Of a stretch of DNA of 64,000 bases, positions 1-9,729 are shown in pieces. Each line of letters starts with the position of its first letter. The first letter of the stretch is position 1. The stretch lies in the NCBI GenBank assembly GCA_964452085.1, contig CAYVKL010000003.1:248001-312000 (forward strand). The letters run 5' to 3'. The position numbers were made by a program, and so were the translations under genes. This stretch comes from Methanobacterium sp964452085 (GTDB lineage: Archaea > Methanobacteriota > Methanobacteria > Methanobacteriales > Methanobacteriaceae). The notes beneath the pieces were generated by a model that was not told the origin of the DNA, did not search any database, and saw only the letters and a list, made by a program, of their open reading frames with translations.

Positions 1-707
<707 letters not shown>

Positions 708-781
708 ATCTCTCACAACACACTTCAAATGTTATTATCTTTTAGATGTTATTATCTTTTAAAGTAAAATAGTGATTTAGA

Positions 782-823
782 ATTACCATAAGAAAATTTA
801 TAAGTCCTCCTTATGCTGGTAAT
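782..823. promoter_or_regulatory. Inverted repeat flanking a TATA-like element upstream of the aminotransferase
   Basis: The arms ATTACCA (782-788) and TGGTAAT (817-823) are perfect complements, and inner TAAG/CTTA extends the pairing. Between them lies, read on the minus strand, CTTATAAATTTT, a good archaeal TATA element for the aminotransferase gene that starts at 707. A dyad around the TATA element is what a repressor site would look like; it could also form a hairpin in a transcript from radB. The operator reading is inference. Confidence 0.4.
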
Positions 824-937
824 CTACTAAATACCGTTGAATAATGCAAACTAAAATTTTGCTGTTATTTAATATGTGTTAATTCTAATGATCTATAACA
901 TTGATTATATCATCACTAATTTAAAAGTATCTATCCC

Positions 938-1636
<699 letters not shown>

Positions 1637-1794
1637 TTAACCTCTTATAAATTCATATGAATTGTTTAAATGGATTATTTTCTATTATTCTATTAATCTA
1701 TTAAATTAAATATTTGTTTCTGTAATAATTAAAATTTATTATTTATTAAAAAATATTTAAAAACCTACTATTTAGAAACCTGTTTAGCTCTGCA

Positions 1795-2412
1795 TTAAGA
1801 TATGATTTGGAGTAGTTTTTTCATGCCTGCCCCTTCTCTTATGATACTTGGGGGGGTGACTGTGAAGTCCACCACGGTAGATGAAATTCCTCCCTTGCAT
1901 GGACCCGAATCAAGGATGATGTTCGGATGGTTATTCAGTTCTTTAGCTGCTTCTTGGGCTGATTTAGGGGATGGGTGGCCAGATAAGTTGGCACTGGTAG
2001 TGGTTATGGGAAATTCTAGGGATAGTTCCCTGCAAATAGTATTATCCGGGATTCTAACCCCAATTTTACCAGTTCCAGCAGTGATATGTGAAGGAAACTC
2101 CTCTTTCTTATTTAAAATGAGGGTGTAAGGTCCGGGGAGTATTTTCATGATTATGGTTTCTACAGATTGATCCACATGAGCTATTTTTTCAATATCCTCG
2201 GTCTTTGATAGACAAATGGATACTGGTTTATCAATTGTCCGTTCTTTCATCTGATAAACGGCTTTAACGGCTTTTTCCTGGAATATGTTGGCCCCCACCC
2301 CATAGACGGTGTCGGTAGGGTAAACCACGGTTCCACCATTTCGGAGTACGTCCAGGGCCGTTTCTATTTTTTCCTTCTCCGGACTTTCTGCATTAATTTT
2401 AATAATCTTCAT
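1795..2412 (-). CDS. sua5: Threonylcarbamoyl-AMP synthase (Sua5/YrdC/YciO)
   Basis: Makes L-threonylcarbamoyl-AMP from threonine, bicarbonate and ATP, the first step of the t6A modification at position 37 of ANN-decoding tRNAs. Seen: GGTVVYPTDTVYGVGAN near the N terminus, the substrate-binding signature, then KPVSICLS, PGPYTLIL, GVRIPD and ITTTSANLSG, all typical of the YrdC fold. About 205 residues, so it is the catalytic domain only, without the Sua5 C-terminal domain. I chose the ATG at 2412 (MKIIKIN) over the TTG seven codons upstream because AAGGAAG sits at the right distance before it. Confidence 0.92.
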   Translation of the reverse strand: MKIIKINAESPEKEKIETALDVLRNGGTVVYPTDTVYGVGANIFQEKAVKAVYQMKERTIDKPVSICLSKTEDIEKIAHVDQSVETIIMKILPGPYTLILNKKEEFPSHITAGTGKIGVRIPDNTICRELSLEFPITTTSANLSGHPSPKSAQEAAKELNNHPNIILDSGPCKGGISSTVVDFTVTPPSIIREGAGMKKLLQIIS

Positions 2413-2532
2413 CTGATCTTCCTTAAACTCCAAAGTATATATTTTTTAGATTTTGAGAAGTTTTGGATTTATGAGAAATGGTAATGATCTTGTAAATGGA
2501 TGGTGCAAATATTCCATTACTTTTCTCATGCT

Positions 2533-2602
2533 CTCTACCTCAACCACTATGACAACCCCTCACCATAGTATTTCACCCCTAAGTATGATGAGGTGAAAGG
2601 TT
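2533..2602 (+). promoter_or_regulatory. Structured leader, copy A (shared with the polB gene)
   Basis: Positions 2533-2580 match 9669-9716 with identical spacing: CTCTACCTCAA, 3 bases, CTATGAC, 10 bases, CATAGT, 3 bases, TCACCCCT, about 36 of 48 bases in all. CTATG and CATAG pair with each other. TTTCACC (2571-2577) can pair with GGTGAAA (2592-2598), which holds the ribosome-binding site, while ACCTCA (2537-2542) can pair with TGAGGT (2589-2594), an alternative that overlaps it. A TATA-like run near 2435 would put this block in the transcript. Function is inferred, not known. Confidence 0.45.
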
Positions 2603-3034
2603 ATGAGGGCCAGTCAGGGTGTTCCCAGTGGTAGGAAAGTCTTGTTATATAATCCTGAATTATTCAATGAATATGAGGAAGTTGTTATTTATCCTCAAAG
2701 CGAGTTTAAAAGGAATTTCATGAATATAAAAGACCACATCAATTATAGTATTCTTAAAAATTGGCAATTTGAAATGTTGGAGGAAAGGAAGATTATGGGA
2801 TATTGGTTAGCCATCTTAGAACGTGTGCAAATGATTGATGTAGGAATGAACGAATTTTTCAGTGCTAAAGCTTCTCAATCCTATTTGGATGCCTATTTCC
2901 ATGATGAAATTACCTCAAAAGTTAAGGCTGTAGATTTTGAAGTTGCAGAGTCTTTAAGCAGGGCTCAGGCAAACCCATTGGAGCAGGTAAAGCCATTAGA
3001 TCAGGCCAACCCATTGGAGCTTGGTTGGCCTTAA
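2603..3034 (+). CDS. Unknown protein, tandem relative of the next gene
   Basis: A 143-residue soluble protein with no family I recognise. Its first 40 residues resemble those of the following gene: both open MR(A/S)S, then a basic K(V/I)L pair, a Y-(N/K)-P-(E/Q)-LF block, and a stretch of acidic and hydrophobic residues ending (I/L)(Y/F)P. The tail holds three short near-repeats of the type NPLEQ/KPLDQ/NPLEL, ending in GWP. The start is preceded by GGTGAAAGG, part of the hairpin described for the shared leader. Real expression is likely because of the leader and because a related gene lies next to it; role unknown. Confidence 0.6.
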   Translation: MRASQGVPSGRKVLLYNPELFNEYEEVVIYPQSEFKRNFMNIKDHINYSILKNWQFEMLEERKIMGYWLAILERVQMIDVGMNEFFSAKASQSYLDAYFHDEITSKVKAVDFEVAESLSRAQANPLEQVKPLDQANPLELGWP

Positions 3035-3076
3035 TATTTTGATCATTCCCCTAAAGTTGGCATTAAAAGGTTTATC

Positions 3077-3574
3077 ATGAGATCCAGTTATGGTACAGTT
3101 GACCGGAAGAAAATCCTAGCATACAAACCCCAATTATTCCAACGCTTAGAAGATCTTTTAATATTTCCAGGTATAGACTTCCATAAATGGCATAATGAAA
3201 TAACGGAATTATTAGACGGAATCTACCAGATAAATGCCAAAAACTCAGAAAAAGGCCGTTTAGTGGATGTTAGGGACCTAGATCTGGCAATGGCCCTCTT
3301 AAAAAACATTGATGAAGAACTTGATAATATTTTCAACCCCTCCCAGACTTTGGATTTCACTTACCATTATGTTCCCCTGATGGATGAGGAGTATAAAAAG
3401 ATTGACCCGGTTCTCTACGGGCGATATATGCACAAGATAGACCGGAAGGTTTTCAATGTAACACCGAGAATAAAGCACATCCACACGATGGAGATTGTGG
3501 AATATGCTAATAAACTTTGGTCTGATGAAATAAGAGACACCAGATTGAAAATGGTTAAAAAGAAGGATATTTAA
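3077..3574 (+). CDS. Unknown protein, tandem relative of the previous gene
   Basis: A 165-residue soluble, charged protein, no family recognised. The N terminus (MRSSYGTVDRKKILAYKPQL) aligns with the preceding gene, after which the two diverge; this one has a longer, basic C-terminal half ending KMVKKKDI. It begins 42 bases after the upstream stop with AAAGGTTT as a weak ribosome-binding site, so the two may be co-transcribed. The pattern suggests an old tandem duplication followed by divergence of everything except the N-terminal module. I cannot assign a function. Confidence 0.6.
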   Translation: MRSSYGTVDRKKILAYKPQLFQRLEDLLIFPGIDFHKWHNEITELLDGIYQINAKNSEKGRLVDVRDLDLAMALLKNIDEELDNIFNPSQTLDFTYHYVPLMDEEYKKIDPVLYGRYMHKIDRKVFNVTPRIKHIHTMEIVEYANKLWSDEIRDTRLKMVKKKDI

Positions 3575-3715
3575 ATTAATTTCACCTACCGTCAGTGCTA
3601 AAACAATGGATGCCTTTTTTCTAGAAAAAAATAAAATAACAAATTTTAAGATAAATCCCAATAAAGTGATTATCATAATTTTATTGTTTCAGAGCTTAGG
3701 GCATTAATCAATGGC

Positions 3716-4072
3716 ATGCAAAGTGAAAAATCAAGAAAAAATGTTCATAGACTGAGTGGGGGTTTATTTTTGGAAGATAATAGAACGGTTAGTGAAGAGG
3801 AGTTTCAGAGGATTATTGAGATTTGTCAGGACAAATTAACTCAAAATCCTAATGACCCTGAAATTTGGACACGTCTAGGAATGGCATTAATGGGTTTAAA
3901 TCAACAAGAAGAAGCTATTAGTAGTTTTAAGGAAGCTCTTAAAATTGATGAAGAATATGAATGGGCCTTGAACAACCTACCTATGTCTTTATTTAGTGCC
4001 GGAAGATATCGAGAATCTTTAGATGCATTTGATACTGCCCTAAAACTGAATACAGAAGATGAAGTCCTTTAA
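3716..4072 (+). CDS. TPR protein, N-terminal fragment
   Basis: 118 residues as read to the TAA. A charged N-terminal segment of about 40 residues (MQSEKSRKNVHRLSGGLFLE) precedes two clear TPR units (PEIWTRLGMALMGLNQQEEAISSFKEAL and the next). It stops within a third repeat, so the product alone would be a truncated solenoid. See the spanning entry for the interruption. Confidence 0.6.
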   Translation: MQSEKSRKNVHRLSGGLFLEDNRTVSEEEFQRIIEICQDKLTQNPNDPEIWTRLGMALMGLNQQEEAISSFKEALKIDEEYEWALNNLPMSLFSAGRYRESLDAFDTALKLNTEDEVL

Positions 4073-4243
4073 AACAATAAAGCATTTGTTCTGTCCGCAT
4101 CTGGAAATTATTCAGAAGCTTTAAACATCATAAACAATTTACAGGAACTTAAAAAAGACAATTCACATCTTCTAAAAGAAAAGGCATACTGTCTACTTAA
4201 TTTAGGAAGAAATGAGGAAGCTCTTACAATAATTGATGAGATC

Positions 4244-5278
4244 ATGGATGAAAGTAACCCAGATCTATTGTCTATGAAAGCCAAAGTTTTGTTAAACCTG
4301 GGAAGTGATGAAGAGGCCATTATATTCTTTGAAAAGTCAACAAGCCTGGATCCTGATAGGGAATCCAACTGGGTTCTGAAAGGTGTTAGTCTGGCCAATC
4401 TGGGAAGACACACGGAAGCACTTAAATCTTTTAACCAAGCCATTAACCTTGATCCTAAAGATGCAAGTACCTGGTACTATAAAGGGCGTTCCCAGATCTA
4501 CTTGGGGCAGGTAGATGAGGCTGTGAAATCCTTTGACATGTTAGTTCTTTTGGAACCAGATAACCCTGAATCTTATCATTATAAGGGAATGGCACTCATG
4601 GAACTTAATGCATTTGATGAAGCATTAAAATGCTTTGATGAGTCCCTGAAAATTAAACCAGACTATGAGTTGGCCTGGTTAAAGATGGGTGGCTGTTATG
4701 GATTTAAAGGCGATCCAGAAAATGCTCTGAAATGCTTTGAAGAAGCTTTAAAAATAAATGACCAAAACCCTGAATCTTGGTATATGAAAGGTGTAGTTTT
4801 AAGGGAGCTTCAGAGGGCTGATGAATCAGTTGATTCTTTTAAAAAGGCCATGGAAATAGAACCGCAAAACCCTTCTCCCTGGCATCAAATTGGTAGAGTT
4901 TATCAGGATACCTGGGAATTTGATAAATCAATTGAAGCATTTGATGAGGTCTTGAAAATGAATCCCAATATTCTCCCAACCCTGCTTGAAAAAGGCCGAA
5001 CCCTGGGAATGATGGGAAGGGATAAGGAAGCTTTGAAAGCATTTGAAAAAATTCTGGAAATGGATCCGGGCAACCCCCAGGCTTTAGAGCTTAAAGAAGT
5101 TGCACTTGAACTTTTGAATAAGAAGTTCACGGTTAATGTTTACAAAGGGGAACAAGTAATCAACATGCCTGAAATTAAAGGCAGGGAGAATGCAGTTAAA
5201 CTTGGGGAGCATTTCATGAAGGATATGAATGGGGATAGGTTTGAAATATTGGAAGAGGATGAAGTTGATGATAATTAA
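4244..5278 (+). CDS. TPR protein, C-terminal fragment
   Basis: 344 residues from the first ATG after the stop. About eight TPR units with the usual W/A/Y-G-A-P positions (for example SWYMKGVVLRELQRADESVDSFKKAMEIEPQNP), then a non-TPR tail of about 55 residues rich in E and D. No ribosome-binding site stands before this ATG and the frame is open upstream to the TAA, so it is unlikely to be a natural independent start. Confidence 0.6.
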   Translation: MDESNPDLLSMKAKVLLNLGSDEEAIIFFEKSTSLDPDRESNWVLKGVSLANLGRHTEALKSFNQAINLDPKDASTWYYKGRSQIYLGQVDEAVKSFDMLVLLEPDNPESYHYKGMALMELNAFDEALKCFDESLKIKPDYELAWLKMGGCYGFKGDPENALKCFEEALKINDQNPESWYMKGVVLRELQRADESVDSFKKAMEIEPQNPSPWHQIGRVYQDTWEFDKSIEAFDEVLKMNPNILPTLLEKGRTLGMMGRDKEALKAFEKILEMDPGNPQALELKEVALELLNKKFTVNVYKGEQVINMPEIKGRENAVKLGEHFMKDMNGDRFEILEEDEVDDN

Positions 5279-5313
5279 GGGTACACTGTCATGAATTTAT
5301 TGGGGGTTTATTT

Positions 5314-5892
5314 ATCACAGCACAAATATCCGACAGTTTCAGATTTAACAACAAACAATATTCAATAACTGGAGTAAATGGGGATTTATTCATCCCTGAA
5401 GAATATAATATGATTCCCTTAGGGATGTGTTCAGCTTGCTGGAGGGGTTACGTGGCAACCTACAGTCTCCTCAATGATAATCTGGTGTTAAAAGAATTAG
5501 ATATAAACCTGGGAGAACCTAAAGAGGGTAAATTAGCACCCATAACCGGTCCAGAACTCAATGGAGTTCGACCTGAACAAGAACCAACGTACAAAATAAA
5601 CAATATCTACAAAAACATCAACCTCCCCATTGATTTCACTGGCGGGATCCTCATTGCCAGAGATTTCATCCAAGAGCTATACGTGCACATGGGCTTCCAC
5701 GACCCATGGAAGTATGAAGAAGTGCACGAACTACTGTTTGAAGAGGGAAAACTAATCGAAAAGAGAGATGTTAGTGAGAAATTAGCTCAAATAAGAGATA
5801 AATTGGCTAAAAAACCGTTGAGACCAGATTTCAGACAGATGGAGCTTCAGGACTGGATTAAATCCACTTTTCGTTTAGATTATGATTATTGA
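5314..5892 (+). CDS. Conserved protein of unknown function, near-cognate (ATC) start
   Basis: Frame open from ATC at 5314: ITAQISDSFRFNNKQYSI, then TACWRGY-like SACWRGYVATY. I recognise this layout, with an M-T-A-Q-I opening and a C-x-R-G-[YF] block near residue 45, as a family of uncharacterised bacterial and archaeal proteins of about 190 residues. The first ATG, at 5410, would cut into the conserved block, so the real start should be the ATC where relatives have ATG; GGGGGT lies 6 bases before it. Role unknown. The conserved GILIARDFIQELYVHMGFHDPWKYEEV stretch of the family is intact. Confidence 0.65.
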   Translation: MTAQISDSFRFNNKQYSITGVNGDLFIPEEYNMIPLGMCSACWRGYVATYSLLNDNLVLKELDINLGEPKEGKLAPITGPELNGVRPEQEPTYKINNIYKNINLPIDFTGGILIARDFIQELYVHMGFHDPWKYEEVHELLFEEGKLIEKRDVSEKLAQIRDKLAKKPLRPDFRQMELQDWIKSTFRLDYDY

Positions 5893-5964
5893 TAAATTGA
5901 AAGTTTTAAAGTGATTCTAATTTAATTGTAATTAATTAAAAAAAAAATTTTAGGAGATATTTTC

Positions 5965-6363
5965 TTGGAAAAGAAAACCAAATATTTGATTATAATAGTG
6001 GCTATTTTGATTGTTGCTATAGCAGGTGTTTTTTCACTAATTTTAATGAAAACCTCGACACCCCCAAACAATACCACTAATCAAACGGACTTGAATAGTA
6101 CAAACAATTCAACTACAACAGTCACCAAAGAAGCAAGCAACCCTGCTTCAGCTGAAGAAAAACAAGAGACTTGCCCCATGTGTGAAGGGTCGGGTATAGT
6201 TGGACAATGGGCTGATTGCACATCTTGTGGAGGAACAAGTAAAATAGGCAATCAAACATGCCCTAATTGTGAGTATGGTAGAGTATTTAAACCTAATAGT
6301 AAAAAATGTGAAGTATGTGGTGGAAAAGGATATTTTAAAGCCGGATCTGTCAAACAAATCTAA
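5965..6363 (+). CDS. Membrane-anchored protein with DnaJ-type zinc-finger motifs
   Basis: 132 residues: a short basic start, one membrane helix (about residues 6-28), an Asn/Thr/Ser-rich linker (about 32-68), and a cysteine domain with CPMCEGSG, CTSCGG, CPNCEYG and CEVCGGKG. These four CxxC pairs are the pattern of the DnaJ cysteine-rich domain, which binds two zinc ions. With a N-terminal anchor and a linker of the sort seen in surface proteins, the zinc domain is probably outside the membrane. The start is TTG with GGAG 10 bases before it. No J domain is present. Function is not known to me. Confidence 0.75.
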   Translation: MEKKTKYLIIIVAILIVAIAGVFSLILMKTSTPPNNTTNQTDLNSTNNSTTTVTKEASNPASAEEKQETCPMCEGSGIVGQWADCTSCGGTSKIGNQTCPNCEYGRVFKPNSKKCEVCGGKGYFKAGSVKQI

Positions 6364-6476
6364 ATAAAGGAAAAATTAACCTATTCCTTTGAAACCCTTT
6401 ACGCGAATTTGCTCGCATAATCATGTATAATTCCCAGAACAGGGTTATACTCATATTTTCTAATTTTTTTTTCATA

Positions 6477-6510
6477 ATCGATAATTATTTGCCCCTATCA
6501 GGTTATCGAT
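6477..6510. repeat. Inverted repeat upstream of the toxin-antitoxin pair
   Basis: ATCGATAA (6477-6484) and TTATCGAT (6503-6510) are perfect complements 18 bases apart, in the spacer before the antitoxin gene and upstream of the AT-rich run at 6530-6560 that probably holds the TATA element. Toxin-antitoxin operons are usually autoregulated through such dyads, so it is a candidate operator, though it sits rather far upstream. Confidence 0.35.
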
Positions 6511-6607
6511 AAACTCAAATAAAATCAAATACCATAATATTTAATATAAAAACACCAAAATATATTAAAAAGTACTAAAAAGATATGATTCAGACAGGTG
6601 ATTTAAA

Positions 6608-6898
6608 TTGCAAAAACCTAAAGAAGCATTGAAAACCATTAAAAATAAAGAAACAGACTCTTTAGGAAATAATAAACCCATCTTATCAGATGATGTTAAA
6701 GATATCTTAGTTGAAGTTGGTATTCCATTGAATATTGTTTTTAAAGAAATAAAAGCGGATAAAAGGAAAAAAAGAATACGCGAAAGAAGGAAAAACCTTA
6801 AAAATCAAGCTGAAAAAATGGCTGAATTTTATCATGAAGATCCTGAACTTACAGAAATGACTAAATGTCTTGAATCAGAAGATTTCCATGAATATTAA
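6608..6898 (+). CDS. Putative antitoxin of a MazF-type pair
   Basis: 96 residues, starting at TTG with AGGTGA upstream. The middle is strongly basic (KEIKADKRKKRIRERRKNLKNQAEK) and the C terminus acidic (YHEDPELTEMTKCLESEDFHEY), the charge layout of an antitoxin whose tail neutralises a partner. No known DNA-binding fold is obvious. Its last 11 bases overlap the start of the MazF-like gene, so the two are translationally coupled; the antitoxin assignment rests on this position. Confidence 0.7.
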   Translation: MQKPKEALKTIKNKETDSLGNNKPILSDDVKDILVEVGIPLNIVFKEIKADKRKKRIRERRKNLKNQAEKMAEFYHEDPELTEMTKCLESEDFHEY

Positions 6899-7253
6899 TA
6901 GAGGAGACATTTGGCTTGTTGATCTAGAGCCAACAGTTGGCGCTGAAATGAAAAAACGCAGGCCAGTTGTAGTGATTAATACTAATTCTATCAATTCCAT
7001 TCCTAAATTCAATTTGAGGATTGTTGTTCCAGTAACTAGTTTTAGGGAAAAATACGACAAAGGATGGTTTATTAAAATTTATCCAGGTAACATTAGTGGT
7101 CTTAAAGTTATATCCGTAGTTGATCCCTACCAAATTCGATGTATTTCCGATAAAAGATTCGAAAGGAAGCTGGGAAGAGTCACTGATTCCCAGATGGAAC
7201 AAATAGAAGAACAATTACTTGTACTTTTAGATATGGACTATTTGGTTGATTAA
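6888..7253 (+). CDS. MazF/PemK-family endoribonuclease toxin
   Basis: 121 residues, a ribosome-independent mRNA interferase by family. Seen: GDIWLVDLEPTVGAEMKKRRPVVVIN, the signature opening of the family with R-G-D-[IV]-W, followed by VVPVTSF and the DPYQIRCISDKRF block with the catalytic-region Asp-Gln-x-Arg. I chose ATG at 6888 (MNINRGDIW) over an upstream TTG because it matches where relatives start and overlaps the antitoxin stop. Together with its partner this is a complete type II toxin-antitoxin pair. Confidence 0.9.
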   Translation: MNINRGDIWLVDLEPTVGAEMKKRRPVVVINTNSINSIPKFNLRIVVPVTSFREKYDKGWFIKIYPGNISGLKVISVVDPYQIRCISDKRFERKLGRVTDSQMEQIEEQLLVLLDMDYLVD

Positions 7254-7298
7254 ATTAAAAAGTTTCTGAAGATATTACCAAAAAAGAGGGGTGAAATT

Positions 7299-9461
<2,163 letters not shown>

Positions 9462-9545
9462 TTGTGATTTGGGAAGATCAAAGAAAATTGGGTTATATAA
9501 TCCATTTTTTTATTTTAATGAGATGCATTAATTCTCCCGATAATC

Positions 9546-9580
9546 TTAAGGATTCTCTTTTCATTAAGGATTCTCTTTTC
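9546..9580 (+). repeat. Two-copy tandem repeat upstream of the polB fragment gene
   Basis: TTAAGGATTCTCTTTTC occurs at 9546-9562 and again at 9564-9580, a perfect 17-base unit separated by one base (period 18). It lies between a TATA-like ATATAAT run near 9491 and the gene's leader. It could be a binding site for a regulator or a replication slippage product. Confidence 0.6.
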
Positions 9581-9668
9581 ACACCCTGAAAGCTCAGTAA
9601 CTATTTAAATTTTTTCATTGACTCGCTGAAAATCATTCTCCCCAGCCTAAAGTATTAGTCTTCACACG

Positions 9669-9729
9669 CTCTACCTCAAATTCTATGACCTTCCAACATC
9701 ATAGTTCATCACCCCTGAGGTGATGTAAT
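9669..9729 (+). promoter_or_regulatory. Structured leader, copy B, of the polB fragment gene
   Basis: Same arrangement as 2533-2602. CTATGA (9683-9688) pairs with TCATAG (9699-9704). TCACC (9709-9713) can pair with GGTGA (9719-9723), the ribosome-binding site, in a tight hairpin just before the ATG at 9730, and ACCTCA (9673-9678) can pair with TGAGGT in competition. A transcript starting at either the TATA-like element near 9491 or the one near 9602 would include it. Confidence 0.45.

Larger units (their letters stand above)
3716..5278 (+). pseudogene. TPR-repeat protein gene interrupted by one in-frame TAA
   Basis: One reading frame of 521 codons encodes consecutive tetratricopeptide repeats of about 34 residues, broken only by TAA at 4070-4072 (codon 119). 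Past the stop the same frame goes on without shift as NNKAFVLSASGNYSEAL, which is itself a TPR, before the next ATG at 4244. So a single base change separates the two halves; there is no frameshift. The C terminus after about 5110 (KKFTVNVYKGEQVINMPEIK) is not TPR. TPR proteins are protein-binding scaffolds common in Methanobacteriales. Either a fresh nonsense mutation, a sequencing error, or readthrough; the first two are likelier. Confidence 0.8.

Noticed and set aside
6367..6420. Small hairpins after the DnaJ-like gene (AAAGGAA/TTCCTTT, GCGA/TCGC) considered as an RNA gene
   Set aside because: Short stems without larger structure; at most a termination signal.
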